Shown here: one piece after another, positions 46,078 to 57,498 of the stretch | Layout of the letters: the number at the start of each line of letters is the position of its first letter | How positions within the stretch are numbered: position 1 is the stretch's first letter | Assembly (NCBI GenBank): GCA_050330205.1 | Contig: JBHJOA010000011.1 | Coordinates: 1-64,000 of the forward strand | Length of the DNA: 64,000 bases | Direction: 5' to 3' | Source of the DNA: Pelagibius sp050330205 | GTDB taxonomy: Bacteria > Pseudomonadota > Alphaproteobacteria > Kiloniellales > Kiloniellaceae | Program-made: the position numbers and the translations under genes | Notes under the pieces: model-generated | Told to the model about the DNA's origin: nothing | Databases searched by the model: none | The model's input: only the letters and a program-made list of their open reading frames with translations

Positions 46078-46602
46078 TCAGCCGAGCTGGCGGGCCAGGT
46101 TCTCCAGGGTGCGGCGCTGACCGTCCGACAGCCCGCCGTCGTCGATCGAGGCGACGCGCTCGATCATGCCGTAGAGCTGTTCCTTTTCCTCGCCGGTCAG
46201 CTTGGTTTCCAGGTTGCGCGCGAGGCGGCGCACGGTCTCGTCCATGTTGGCCGACTGCTGCACCAGCCAGCGCCCGTAGGCGCCGATCTGGGCGGCCTCT
46301 TCCGCCTCGGTCTTGAAGGCGCGACGGCACTCCTCGGCGACCGCGGCGATTTCCGCGCTGCCGATGCCGCCGCTCATGTTGGCGAAGGCGCAGAGGATGC
46401 CGGCGGCGGCAAGGCGCGCGTCGTCGATGCCGTCCAGGGGATTGGTGTTGGCCTTGCGCCGGTAGCCGAAGCGGCGCACGGCGGCGCGGATGTCGTCGGC
46501 GGTTTCCAGCAGATCGCTGGCAGCGCGCGCCGCCATGCGGACCCGCCAGATCCAGAACGCGATGCCGGCGACGGCGGCGAGCACCGCGAGGACGATGTGC
46601 AT
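46078..46602 (-). CDS. TerB-like membrane-anchored protein
   Basis: 174 residues. One N-terminal membrane helix (IVLAVLAAVAGIAFWIWRVRMA), then a helical domain with DARLAAAGILCAFANMSGGIGSAEIAAVAEECRRAF and KEQLYGMIERVASIDDGGLSDGQRRTLENLARQLG, which is the pattern of TerB-like domains. Role unknown. ATG 46602 places the helix at the N-terminus; an upstream ATG at 46665 is possible. Confidence 0.72.
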   Translation of the reverse strand: MHIVLAVLAAVAGIAFWIWRVRMAARAASDLLETADDIRAAVRRFGYRRKANTNPLDGIDDARLAAAGILCAFANMSGGIGSAEIAAVAEECRRAFKTEAEEAAQIGAYGRWLVQQSANMDETVRRLARNLETKLTGEEKEQLYGMIERVASIDDGGLSDGQRRTLENLARQLG

Positions 46603-46736
46603 GCCCGGAAATTCCCCATAACCCGAGATTGAGGAAAGCTTTATCCAGGTAACTTCAGATTTCAATCGAGAAGTGGCACGCGGCGGGGGTGCGGCGACCG
46701 GCGGCGGGCGTGTGTGATTGCGTGTGAAGAGCGACC

Positions 46737-46813
<77 letters not shown>

Positions 46814-46902
46814 TGAAGTCGTCCAGGCGGACGGCGGCGACAATACTGCAAGAGCCGAGGGCGCGCAAAGGGCTTTGACCCCGGCGCGCGGCGGCCACTG
46901 CT

Positions 46903-48030
46903 TCAGCAGGCGGCGGCTTCGCAGGCGGCCGCGGCGGTCGCCGACTCGCCGCCGCCGGCCAGCACGCTGGCGGCATGGGTTTCGGCGCCGGAGGGCAGCG
47001 GCGCGGCCGGGTCGCGGGTCCAGGCGGCGATGTCGGCGATCACCACCTCGGCCTGCAGGTCGCGCAGCAGCATGTGCCAGCCCTCGGGATAGAGGGCGAA
47101 GCGCCGGCGGGCCTGGGCCTCCGGCGGCAGGCTGCGCCACAGCGCCAGGGTCGGCTCGGCCGGCACCACCTGGTCGTGGGCGCCGTAGAGCAGCAGCGTT
47201 TCGGCCTCCACCCGCGGCCCGGCCTGCAGGGCGGCATCCATCAGATTCACCAGTCCGTAGACGGCGTCGACCCGCGTCTCCTTGATGAACAAAGGGTCGC
47301 GGCCGAGGGCGCGCAGCATCTCGATGTTGTCGGAGGCCTGGATGCCGAGGCCGCGGCCGGTGAAGCGCGCCCAGGGGAACAGGCGGGCACCGACCCAGAG
47401 CGCGGCGCGCTGGTGGAACGGCATGGTCGAACGCGCCCAGACGGCAGGCGCCGCCAGGATCACGCCGGCCACCTCGGGCGGGGCGGGGCCATCCAGCGCC
47501 GCCAGGATCACCGCGCCGCCCATGGACTCGCCCAAGAGGTAGAGCGGCAGGTCGGGATGGCGCCCGCGCAGCAGGCCGGCGGCGGTGGCGAGGTCGCCGG
47601 TCAGCACCGCGACCCCCGGCCAGAGGCCGCGGTGCGGCGCCTCGCCGAAGCCGCGCTGATCGTAGGCGTAGACGAAGAGCCCCTCGCCGGCCAGTGCCGG
47701 GCCGGACTCGGCGAAGGCGTGGCTGTAGTCGTTGAAGCCGTGCAGGGCGAGCACCACGCCGTGCGGCGCGACGCCCGGCGGCGGCAGCCAGGCGCGCAGC
47801 GGCAGCGTGCTGCCGTCGGCGGTGACGAAGGCGGTATCGGTGAAGGCCGGGGCGCCGAGATCGTGCACCGCGAGCCCGGGACCGGGCGGCGCCACCTGCG
47901 GCACGCAGGCGCCGAGCAGCGCTACCGCTGCCAGGGCCAGCCCCGCGAGGCCGAAGCGCGGGCGCCGCCGGTCCGCCGGCACCGTCGCGGCCGTCTCAGG
48001 CCGCCGCATCGTCGCCGGAGGCTCCGTCAT
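46903..48030 (-). CDS. alpha/beta hydrolase lipoprotein (lysophospholipase-like)
   Basis: 375 residues. A lipobox LLGAC (Cys about 42) follows a hydrophobic stretch, so it is probably lipid-anchored. The hydrolase core has LALHGFNDYSHAF, GESMGGAVILAAL (nucleophile Ser), YGAHDQVVP (Asp) and the His in EGWHMLLRD, matching serine aminopeptidase S33/lysophospholipase proteins. The start overlaps the end of the ABC ATPase gene by 35 bp, indicating coupling. Substrate unknown. Confidence 0.85.
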   Translation of the reverse strand: MTEPPATMRRPETAATVPADRRRPRFGLAGLALAAVALLGACVPQVAPPGPGLAVHDLGAPAFTDTAFVTADGSTLPLRAWLPPPGVAPHGVVLALHGFNDYSHAFAESGPALAGEGLFVYAYDQRGFGEAPHRGLWPGVAVLTGDLATAAGLLRGRHPDLPLYLLGESMGGAVILAALDGPAPPEVAGVILAAPAVWARSTMPFHQRAALWVGARLFPWARFTGRGLGIQASDNIEMLRALGRDPLFIKETRVDAVYGLVNLMDAALQAGPRVEAETLLLYGAHDQVVPAEPTLALWRSLPPEAQARRRFALYPEGWHMLLRDLQAEVVIADIAAWTRDPAAPLPSGAETHAASVLAGGGESATAAAACEAAAC

Positions 48031-49081
48031 GGGCGCCGCGGGTGAGCTGCAGGAAGATGTCCTCCAGGTCGGTCTCCTCGGTCGACATGTCGACCACCGA
48101 CAGGCCGGCCGCGCAGACCGCGTCGAGGATCTGCGGCACCGGGCTCTCGCTGACGTGGTAGCGGAACATCAGCCGCCGCGGCCCGGTCTGCTCCGGCGCG
48201 AAGCCGTCGAGGCAGTCCGGGATCCCCGGCAGGTCGCGGTCGAACACCAGGGTCAGCGCCTTGTTGTCGAGACGCGCCAGCAGGCTCGCGGTGTCGTCGC
48301 AGGCGATCACCCGCCCGTGGTTGATGATGGCGATGCGGTCGCAGAGTTCCTCGGCCTCTTCCAGGTAGTGCGTGGTGAGCAGCACCGTGGTGCCGGCGCG
48401 GTTCAGTTCGCGCACGTTGGCCCAGAGCTGCTGGCGCAGCTCGATGTCGACGCCCGCCGTCGGCTCGTCGAGCACCAGCACCGGCGGCTGGTGCACCATT
48501 GCCTTGGCCACCATCAGGCGCCGGCGCATGCCGCCGGACAGGGTGCGCGCATAGGCCTCCGCCTTGTCGGCGAGGCCCATGGCGGCGAGGATGCGGTCGC
48601 TCATGCGCTCGGCCGGCGGCACGCCGTAGAGCCCGGCCTGCAGTTCCAGCAGCTCGCGCGGCGTGAAGAAGGGATCGATGTTCAGTTCCTGCGGCACCAC
48701 GCCGATGGCGGCGCGCGCCTGGCGCGGGTCGCGGTCGATGTCGTAGCCCCAGATCGACGCGCTGCCGGCGGTCTTGTTGACCAGCCCGGCGAGGATGTTG
48801 ATCAGGGTCGACTTGCCGGCGCCGTTGGGCCCCAGGAGGCCGAACAGGCAGCCGCGCGGAATGTCGAGGTCGACGCCCTTCAGCGCCGTCTTGGCCGCGG
48901 ACTTGCCGCTGGCCTTGTAGGTCTTGCCGAGCCCCTGGACGGAAACCGCGAATTCCGGCAGCGCGTCGGACGCCCGCTCGGCCGCGGCGCCCGCCAGGGG
49001 GTCCTCCAGGGGCGCCGGGCCGGACACGGCAGCAGCCGCGCTGGGGCCGGCGTCGCGCCGGCGGGGAAATTCGCTGTTCAT
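47996..49081 (-). CDS. ABC transporter ATP-binding protein (DrrA/CcmA type)
   Basis: 361 residues from ATG 49081. Walker A GLLGPNGAGKST, Q-loop VVPQELNID, signature LSGGMRRRL, Walker B VLVLDEPTAGVD, and H-loop LLTTHYLEEAEELCDR are all intact. The C-terminal 90 residues are the extension found in multidrug or polysaccharide-type ATPases. The first 60 residues are low-complexity. No permease gene is adjacent; a lipoprotein hydrolase gene overlaps instead. Confidence 0.88.
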   Translation of the reverse strand: MNSEFPRRRDAGPSAAAAVSGPAPLEDPLAGAAAERASDALPEFAVSVQGLGKTYKASGKSAAKTALKGVDLDIPRGCLFGLLGPNGAGKSTLINILAGLVNKTAGSASIWGYDIDRDPRQARAAIGVVPQELNIDPFFTPRELLELQAGLYGVPPAERMSDRILAAMGLADKAEAYARTLSGGMRRRLMVAKAMVHQPPVLVLDEPTAGVDIELRQQLWANVRELNRAGTTVLLTTHYLEEAEELCDRIAIINHGRVIACDDTASLLARLDNKALTLVFDRDLPGIPDCLDGFAPEQTGPRRLMFRYHVSESPVPQILDAVCAAGLSVVDMSTEETDLEDIFLQLTRGAHDGASGDDAAA

Positions 49082-49361
49082 GGCTGCCAGTTCCAGCAGG
49101 GTGTTCTGCGCCCCCGGGCGTCTCGGAGACGTCTCGGGCGCGCCTCGGCGGGGCATCTCTGGACGCCTCTGCGCGGGGCCGGCCATGGGTAGCACCCGCC
49201 GGAGGGCAGGGTCAACCGAGGGCGGCGCCGCCCGGCCACCTCATTCCGGCCTGTTTTGCACGAGATATCCCGGCGCCGCGCGGCCTCGCCTAGAGATGTT
49301 TCCTGGCGGCGCGGTTTCAAGGCCTTTGCCTGTTCCGGGCCGCCGGTGCTATGCGAAAGCG

Positions 49362-50789
49362 ATGACGCCTCCGCCGCCCCTCTACCGGCCGCTGCAGTCG
49401 GCCCACGCCAGCGTCGTCTGGCCGGCCCTGCCGACCCCGGAGGCGGCGCGCATGGCGGCCATCCTGCTGCAGTTCGAGGACAGCCAGTGGTGGACGCCCG
49501 AGGCGATGCTGGTCCAGCAGCTGCGCCAGGCCGACGCCCTGCTGCAGCACGCCTACCGGCAGCTGCCGTTCTACCGCGATCGCCTGGCCGAGGCCGGCTA
49601 CCTGCCCGGCAAGGCGCTGACGCCGGAGGTCTGGGCGCGCATCCCGCTGCTGACCCGCGCCGACCTGCAGCAAGCCGGCGCGGCGCTGTTCAGTCCGGAG
49701 ATTCCCAAGGGCCACGGCGGCACCTACGAAATCTCGACCAGCGGCTCCACCGGCCGCCCGATCAAGGCCAAGGGCACGGCCATGGTGCAGGTCATGTGGC
49801 GCGCCCTCACCCTGCGCGAACATCTCTGGCACCGCCGCGACTTCGGCGGCACCCTGGCCGGCATCCGCTCGCTGCCCAACGATGCGGCTCCCTATCCCAA
49901 GGGCGCCCGCAGCCCGCTCTGGGGGGCGGCGACCAAGGGAATCTACAAGACCGGGCCGAGCGCCACGCTGTCCATCGTCTCGCGTACCGAGGAGCAGGCC
50001 GAGTGGCTCCAGCGGGTGCGGCCGGACTACCTGCTGACCTATCCCTCGGCGCTGCGCGACCTGCTGCTCTACTGCCGCGACGCCGGGATCGTGCTGCCGC
50101 GGCTGCGCGAGGTCCGCACCCTCTCCGAACTGCTGCCGGCGGAAACGCGGCGGCTCTGCCGCGAGGTCTGGGGACTTGGCATCGTCGACATGTACAGCAC
50201 CCAGGAGGCCGGCTATCTCGCCCTGCAGTGCCCGGTCGAGGAGCACTATCACCTGCAGTCCGAGGTCACCCTGGTCGAGGTGCTGAACGCCGCCGGCGAG
50301 GCCTGCCGGCCCGGCGAGGTGGGCGAGGTGGTGGTGACGTCGCTGATCAACTTCGCCATGCCGATGATCCGCTACGCGGTGGGCGATCTCGCCGAGGTGG
50401 GCGAGCCCTGCGCCTGCGGCCGCGGCCTGCCGGTGCTGAAGCGCATCCTCGGGCGGGTGCGCGACATGCTGGTCTATCCCGACGGCCGCAGGGCCTGGCC
50501 GCTGCTGGGCGACATGTTCTACACCGAGATTCCCGAGATCCGGCAGTTCCAGATGGTCCAGCACGCCGTCGACGACATCGAGATCAAGGTCGTCGCCGAG
50601 CGTCCGCTGACGGCGGCGGAGGAGGACCGGCTGCGCGGCTGGCTCCACCACCGCAGCGGCCACGCCTTCCCGGTGCGCATCACCTATCACCGGGAGATTC
50701 CGCGCAGCGCCGGCGGCAAGTTCCAGGACTTCCGCTCGGAAATGGCCCCGCCGCCCGACGGGCCCGACGCGCGCCAGGGGATTGATTAG
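49362..50789 (+). CDS. phenylacetate-CoA ligase-like adenylate-forming enzyme
   Basis: 475 residues of the PaaK/CapK group. The ATP loop is TSGSTGRPIKAKG (about 128-140), with the A5-like YSTQEAGYLALQCP and A7/A8-like MPMIRYAVGDLAEVGEPCACGRGLP ... GRVRDM. It should activate an aromatic or other carboxylic acid as acyl-AMP; the presence of a CoA partner and the substrate are unknown. The LLxHAYRQLPFYRDRL start is typical. ATG 49362 is chosen; the frame is open far upstream without conservation. Confidence 0.85.
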   Translation: MTPPPPLYRPLQSAHASVVWPALPTPEAARMAAILLQFEDSQWWTPEAMLVQQLRQADALLQHAYRQLPFYRDRLAEAGYLPGKALTPEVWARIPLLTRADLQQAGAALFSPEIPKGHGGTYEISTSGSTGRPIKAKGTAMVQVMWRALTLREHLWHRRDFGGTLAGIRSLPNDAAPYPKGARSPLWGAATKGIYKTGPSATLSIVSRTEEQAEWLQRVRPDYLLTYPSALRDLLLYCRDAGIVLPRLREVRTLSELLPAETRRLCREVWGLGIVDMYSTQEAGYLALQCPVEEHYHLQSEVTLVEVLNAAGEACRPGEVGEVVVTSLINFAMPMIRYAVGDLAEVGEPCACGRGLPVLKRILGRVRDMLVYPDGRRAWPLLGDMFYTEIPEIRQFQMVQHAVDDIEIKVVAERPLTAAEEDRLRGWLHHRSGHAFPVRITYHREIPRSAGGKFQDFRSEMAPPPDGPDARQGID

Positions 50790-50856
50790 CCGGAATGCGG
50801 CGCTATCATCGCCGCCAGCCGGACCTGCCGGCCAGACCCAATGGAGAAGACCCGAG

Positions 50857-51027
50857 ATGGAGCCGCCCGAAATCATCACCGTGGACAGCCCCCAGGTGGC
50901 CTGCGACGGCGGCAAGGGGGCGCTCGGCCATCCGCGCGTCTTCCTCAACATGGAGGGCAAGGGACGGATCGACTGCCCCTACTGCGGGCGGCGCTTCGTG
51001 CTGAAAGAAGAGACGGCGGCCGAGTAG
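50857..51027 (+). CDS. CHCC zinc-finger protein (NDUFS6-like)
   Basis: 56 residues, the zf-CHCC family: Cys16, His25, Cys40 and Cys43 in CDGGKGALGHPRVFL ... IDCPYCGRRF. Homologues are accessory subunits of respiratory complex I in mitochondria and alphaproteobacteria, and bind zinc. It sits just upstream of polA. ATG 50857 starts the conserved part (GGAGAAGACCCGAG upstream). Confidence 0.85.
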   Translation: MEPPEIITVDSPQVACDGGKGALGHPRVFLNMEGKGRIDCPYCGRRFVLKEETAAE

Positions 51028-51107
51028 TCAGGACGCTGTCAGGGGGCGCCTGCGGCGGCGCCGCTGGGCGCTCGACTTAGGCGGGACGGTCCTGCATTCT
51101 CCGGGGC

Positions 51108-53885
51108 ATGAAAAACGCCCCCTACAAGCATCTCTACCTGGTCGACGGCTCCGGTTACATCTTCCGGGCCTACTTCGCGATCCCGCCGCGCAACACCTCG
51201 GACGGCACCCCGGTCAACGCCACCTTCGGCTTCACCAACATGCTGGTGAAGCTGCTGCGCGACAGCGACGCCGACGCCATCGCCGTCATCTTCGACGCCT
51301 CGGCCAAGACCTTCCGCAACGACATCTATCCGCAATACAAGGCGCACCGGCCGGAGCCGCCGGAAGACCTGATCCCCCAGTTCGCGGCGATCCGCGAGGC
51401 GACGAGGGCCTTCAACCTGCCCTGCATCGAACTGCAGGGCTACGAGGCCGACGACCTCATCGCCACCTACGCGCGCCAGGCCAAGGCGGCCGGCGCCGAG
51501 GTCACCATCGTCTCCTCCGACAAGGACCTCATGCAGCTGGTCGACGGCGGCATCACCATGCTCGACCCGATCAAGGAGCGGAAGATCGGCCGCGACGAGG
51601 TGGTCGAGAAGTTCGGCGTGCAGCCGGAGAAGGTGGTCGACGTGCAGGCCCTGGCCGGCGATTCCACCGACAACGTGCCCGGCGTGCCGGGCATCGGCAT
51701 CAAGACCGCCGCGCAGCTCATCACCGAGTACGGCGACCTGGAGACGCTGCTCGAGCGCGCCGGCGAGATCAAGCAGGTGAAGCGCCGCGAGAAGCTGATC
51801 GAGAACGCCGAGCTGGCGCGCATCTCCAAGCGGCTCGTCATGCTGGAGCAGAACGTGCCGGTCGAGGTCGACATCGAGGGCTTCACCCTGAAGCCTCCGG
51901 TGGCCGAGGACCTGCGCGGCTTCCTGGAACGCTACGAGTTCCGCTCCCTGCTGCGCCGGCTGTCAGACCAGCTGGGCGACGCCGAGGAGACGGCTTCGGC
52001 GGCGGAAGCGCCGCCGGAATCGGCGAAGGAGGCATCTTACGAGCTGGTGCAGGACCTGCCGGCGCTGGAGCGCTGGGTGGCCGCCGCTCAGGTCCGCGGC
52101 GTCATCGCGGTGGACACCGAGACCACCTCGCTCGATCCCCTGGCGGCGGAACTGGTTGGCATCTCGCTGGCGACCGCCCCCGGCAAGGCCTGCTACATCC
52201 CCGTCGGCCACAAGGGCGCCGGCCCGGCGGAAGGCAACCTCGACCTGGAAGGTTCCTCCGAGGCGCCCAAACAGGTTCCATTGAAGCAGGCCATCGCGGC
52301 GCTGAAGCCGCTGCTGGAGGATCCCGGCGTCCTCAAGGTCGGCCAGAACATCAAGTACGACATGCTGGTCTTCGCCCTCCACGGCATCTCGGTGGCGCCG
52401 ATCGACGACACCATGCTGCTGTCCTACGTGGTGGAAGGCGGCCTGCACGGCCACGGCATGGACGAGCTGGCGCAGCTGCATCTCGACTACCAGACCATCA
52501 AGTTCAAGGACGTCGCCGGCAGCGGCCGGAACCAGGTCACCTTCGACAAGGTGCCGCTCGACAAGGCGCTCGACTACGCCGCCGAGGACGCCGACATCAC
52601 CCTGCGCCTCTTCGATGTGCTGAAGCCGCGCCTGGTGACCGACCGGCTCGCCACCGTCTACGAGACCATCGAGCGGCCGCTGGTGCCGGTGCTGGCGGAG
52701 ATGGAGCTGACCGGCATCAAGGTCGACCGCGACACCCTGCGGCGCATGTCGAACGACTTCGCCACGCGCATCGGTGAGTTGGAAAAGCAGATTCACAAGC
52801 TGGCCGGCCGCGAGTTCACCATCGGCTCGCCCAAGCAGCTCGGCGAGATCCTCTTCGACGAGATGTCGCTGGACGGCGGCAGGAAGGGCAAGTCGGGCGC
52901 CTACGCCACCGGTGCCGACGTGCTGGAGGCCCTCGCCGCCCAGGGCCACGACCTGCCCGCCCGCGTGCTCGATTGGCGCCAGCTGACCAAGCTGAAGAGC
53001 ACCTACACCGACGCTTTGCAGACCCAGATCAACGAGCGCACCGGCCGTGTCCATACCTCCTACTCGCAGGCCGTCGCCTCCACCGGGCGGCTGTCGTCCA
53101 ACGATCCTAACCTGCAGAACATCCCCGTGCGCACCGAGGAGGGCCGCAAGATCCGCACCGCCTTCGTCGCCGAGAAGGGGCATCTGCTGCTGAGCGTCGA
53201 CTACAGCCAGATCGAGCTGCGCCTCACCGCCCACATCGCCGAGGTGGAGTCCCTGCGGCAGGCCTTCCACGAGGGCCAGGACATCCACGCCATCACCGCC
53301 TCGCAGGTCTTCGGCATCCCCGTCGAGGGCATGGACCCCATGATCCGCAGGAAGGCCAAGGCGATCAACTTCGGCATCATCTACGGCATCTCCGCCTTCG
53401 GCCTGGCGCAGAACCTCGGCATTCCCCAGGGCGAGGCCAAGGCCTACATCGACGCCTACTTCGAGCGCTATCCCGGCATCCGCGACTACATGGAACGGAT
53501 GAAGAAGGCGGCGCGCGAGCAGGGCTTCGTCACCACGCTGTTCGGCCGCAAGATCCACGTGCCCGGCATCAAGGACAAGAACCCGGCGATGCGCAGCTTC
53601 TCCGAGCGGGCGGCCATCAACGCGCCGATCCAGGGCACCGCCGCCGACATCATCAAGCGGGCGATGATCCGCGTGCCGCCGGCCCTGGAGGCCGCGAAGC
53701 TCGGCGCGCGCATGCTGCTGCAGGTGCACGACGAACTGCTTCTCGAGGTGCCGAACGCCGAGGTCGAGGAGACCTCGGCCCTGCTGCGCGAGGTGATGGA
53801 GCACGCCTGCGCGCCCGCCGTCGAACTCTCGGTGCCGCTGGTCGCCGACGCCGGCACCGGCGCCAACTGGGCCGAGGCGCACTGA
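51108..53885 (+). CDS. polA: DNA polymerase I
   Basis: 925 residues with three domains: 5'-3' exonuclease (LVDGSGYIFRAYFAI ... GYEADDLIATYA ... SSDKDLMQLVD ... GDSTDNVPGVPGIG), an intact 3'-5' proofreading domain (VIAVDTETTSLDPL with the catalytic Asp/Glu, and GQNIKYDMLVF), and the polymerase (STGRLSSNDPNLQNIP, VDYSQIELRL, RRKAKAINFGIIYG, LLQVHDELLLEVP). Removes Okazaki primers and fills gaps. Confidence 0.97.
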   Translation: MKNAPYKHLYLVDGSGYIFRAYFAIPPRNTSDGTPVNATFGFTNMLVKLLRDSDADAIAVIFDASAKTFRNDIYPQYKAHRPEPPEDLIPQFAAIREATRAFNLPCIELQGYEADDLIATYARQAKAAGAEVTIVSSDKDLMQLVDGGITMLDPIKERKIGRDEVVEKFGVQPEKVVDVQALAGDSTDNVPGVPGIGIKTAAQLITEYGDLETLLERAGEIKQVKRREKLIENAELARISKRLVMLEQNVPVEVDIEGFTLKPPVAEDLRGFLERYEFRSLLRRLSDQLGDAEETASAAEAPPESAKEASYELVQDLPALERWVAAAQVRGVIAVDTETTSLDPLAAELVGISLATAPGKACYIPVGHKGAGPAEGNLDLEGSSEAPKQVPLKQAIAALKPLLEDPGVLKVGQNIKYDMLVFALHGISVAPIDDTMLLSYVVEGGLHGHGMDELAQLHLDYQTIKFKDVAGSGRNQVTFDKVPLDKALDYAAEDADITLRLFDVLKPRLVTDRLATVYETIERPLVPVLAEMELTGIKVDRDTLRRMSNDFATRIGELEKQIHKLAGREFTIGSPKQLGEILFDEMSLDGGRKGKSGAYATGADVLEALAAQGHDLPARVLDWRQLTKLKSTYTDALQTQINERTGRVHTSYSQAVASTGRLSSNDPNLQNIPVRTEEGRKIRTAFVAEKGHLLLSVDYSQIELRLTAHIAEVESLRQAFHEGQDIHAITASQVFGIPVEGMDPMIRRKAKAINFGIIYGISAFGLAQNLGIPQGEAKAYIDAYFERYPGIRDYMERMKKAAREQGFVTTLFGRKIHVPGIKDKNPAMRSFSERAAINAPIQGTAADIIKRAMIRVPPALEAAKLGARMLLQVHDELLLEVPNAEVEETSALLREVMEHACAPAVELSVPLVADAGTGANWAEAH

Positions 53886-53890
53886 CCGTC

Positions 53891-55009
53891 GTGTCGCGAG
53901 CGCGCTCCCTGCCGGCGCCCAAGGGCGACTTCATCGGCCTGGAAGGCAATATCCACCTGGCCACCGGCGGCGAGCCGCCGCTGCTGGTGAGGCACCGCGA
54001 AGCCTTCGAGCGCTTCGCGCGCGACAAAGCTGAGGGTTTCGACGGCTACTGGACGCACTGGAAGGTCGACGACGAACTGCGCGCGGCCGTTGCGCGCCTG
54101 GCGCGGGCCGAGCCGGGCGACGTCGCCCTCATCGGCAACGCCTCGGACGGCATCGCCAAGGTCGTCTCCGGCATCGCCTGGCAAGCCGGCGACAACGTGG
54201 TGGCGCCGGAACTGGACTATGCCTCCGGCCGCTATGCGCTGGCGAGCCTGCAGCACCTGGGCGTGGAACTGCGCCTGGTGCCGGCGCGCGGCTGGGCGCT
54301 GGCGGAAGAAGATCTGCTGGCCGCCTGCGATGAGCGGACACGGCTTGTCTACGTGAGCCAGGTGAACGCGCTGACCGGCCAGCATGTCGACCTCGAACGG
54401 ATCTCCGTGGGACTGTCGGAACCGGCGCTGCTGCTGGTCGATGCCAGCCACGCCTTCGGTGCCGTGCCGCTGCGCGCCGACCTCGCCGACTTCACCGTCA
54501 GCGCCTGCTACAAGTTCGCCCTCGGCGTTCACGACGGCGTGCTCGTCTGGAACCGCCGCCGCCAGCCGGACTTCGCACCCGGCAGCGCCGGCTGGGCCTC
54601 GGCGACGCCGGGCCCGACGCCTGCCGACTACGCGATGAAGCCGGACGCGCGGCGCTTCGAATACGGCAACGCCGGGCACCTCGGTGCCTATCTGCTGCTG
54701 GAGTCCCTCGCCTACCTGGAGAGCTTCGGCATCGACGCCGTCGCCGCCCACGTCCGGGCGCTGGCCGAGCGGCTGATCGCCGGCCTGCACGACGTCGGCC
54801 TGGAGGTGATGACGCCGGCCGGCGCAGAGAACCACGCCGGCAACGTCTGCTTCCGTTGTGACGACCCCGATGCCCTGATGCGCCGCGCCGCCGAAGCAGG
54901 TATCCTCGTCTGGGCCGATAACGGGCGGGTGCGAGTCTCGGCGCATATCTTCACCACCGGGGAAGATGTCGAAGTTTTCCTGAAACGGCTGCCCGAATTC
55001 CTGGCTTGA
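53891..55009 (+). CDS. class V PLP-dependent aminotransferase
   Basis: 372 residues from GTG 53891, 5 bp after polA. The cofactor Asp184 and His187 are in LLVDASHAFG and the Schiff-base lysine is Lys208 in SACYKFALG. Fold is that of NifS/SufS/kynureninase-type enzymes; no obvious active-site cysteine loop of a desulfurase is visible, so another substrate is likely. Specific reaction unknown. Confidence 0.85.
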   Translation: MSRARSLPAPKGDFIGLEGNIHLATGGEPPLLVRHREAFERFARDKAEGFDGYWTHWKVDDELRAAVARLARAEPGDVALIGNASDGIAKVVSGIAWQAGDNVVAPELDYASGRYALASLQHLGVELRLVPARGWALAEEDLLAACDERTRLVYVSQVNALTGQHVDLERISVGLSEPALLLVDASHAFGAVPLRADLADFTVSACYKFALGVHDGVLVWNRRRQPDFAPGSAGWASATPGPTPADYAMKPDARRFEYGNAGHLGAYLLLESLAYLESFGIDAVAAHVRALAERLIAGLHDVGLEVMTPAGAENHAGNVCFRCDDPDALMRRAAEAGILVWADNGRVRVSAHIFTTGEDVEVFLKRLPEFLA

Positions 55010-55033
55010 ACGGCCGGCCATGAGGGAGCAGAG

Positions 55034-55813
55034 ATGAGCGAGTCGGCCCTTAAGCAGACGGTGAGGCTGCTCTACACCGGCCGCAGCCAGCGGGCGACGA
55101 ACTTCCGCTACGGCCTCATCGCCTTCGACCTCGCCACCATCGCCTTCTTCATCGTCACCGCGGCGGACCATCCGACGCCCTTCATCCTGGCGGTGGACTT
55201 CGTGCTCGGCGTCATCATCCTCGCCGACTTCCTGGCGCGCCTGTGGATCGCGCCCAGCAAGCCCCGCATGCTGTGCCAGGTCCACACCCTGGCTGACATC
55301 CTGGTGATCCTGACTCTGCTGCTGGCACCCTTCATCCCCGCCAATCTTTCCTTCCTGCGCGTGCTGCGCGCACTCAGGTTGCTGCACTCCTACAACGTGC
55401 TGCGCGACCTCCGGCGCGAGACAGCCTTTTTCCGTCACCACGAGGACGTCATCGTCAGCTGCGTCAACCTCGCCGTCTTCATCTTCGTCACCACGGCCCT
55501 GGTCTTCACCTTGCAGCTTGGCCGCAACCCGGACATCGTGACCTATGTCGACGCGCTCTACTTCACGGTATCGACGCTGACCACCACCGGCTTCGGCGAC
55601 ATCGTGATGGACGACACCATGGGGCGCCTGCTCGCGGTCGGCATCATGGTGATCGGCGTGGCGCTCTTCCTGCGCCTGGCGCAGACCGTTATCCGGCCGC
55701 AGAAAATCAGCCACACTTGTCCGAGTTGCGGCCTGACACGCCACGACCCGGACGCGGTGCACTGCAAGCACTGCGGCGAGATCATCAAGATCGAGACCGA
55801 AGGCGCGAACTGA
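55034..55813 (+). CDS. voltage-gated-type potassium channel with C-terminal zinc ribbon
   Basis: 259 residues. About six membrane segments with an S4-like helix bearing regular arginines (LRVLRALRLLHSYNVLRDLRR, 108-128). The selectivity filter is TTTGFGD (183-189), a variant of T-V-G-Y-G-D. After S6 (196-218) comes a zinc ribbon: Cys229, Cys232, Cys244, Cys247 (CPSCG ... CKHCG). Expected to be an inner-membrane K+ channel; the ribbon may sense metal or redox, or help assemble the tetramer (inference). Confidence 0.85.
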   Translation: MSESALKQTVRLLYTGRSQRATNFRYGLIAFDLATIAFFIVTAADHPTPFILAVDFVLGVIILADFLARLWIAPSKPRMLCQVHTLADILVILTLLLAPFIPANLSFLRVLRALRLLHSYNVLRDLRRETAFFRHHEDVIVSCVNLAVFIFVTTALVFTLQLGRNPDIVTYVDALYFTVSTLTTTGFGDIVMDDTMGRLLAVGIMVIGVALFLRLAQTVIRPQKISHTCPSCGLTRHDPDAVHCKHCGEIIKIETEGAN

Positions 55814-55829
55814 CCGCGCCAGAAAAGCG

Positions 55830-55863
55830 ACGGCCCGCGTTCCCGGCCGGGAGCGCGGGCCGT
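55830..55863. terminator. bidirectional hairpin between the channel gene and pckA
   Basis: A near-perfect 17-bp stem: outer arms ACGGCCCGCG and CGCGGGCCGT, inner TCCCGG/CCGGGA with one T.G pair, almost no loop. Lies between convergent genes. No clear T tract, but position and stability fit a terminator. Confidence 0.65.
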
Positions 55864-55887
55864 CGGCCGCGAGATCGCGCGGAGGTA

Positions 55888-57498
<1,611 letters not shown>

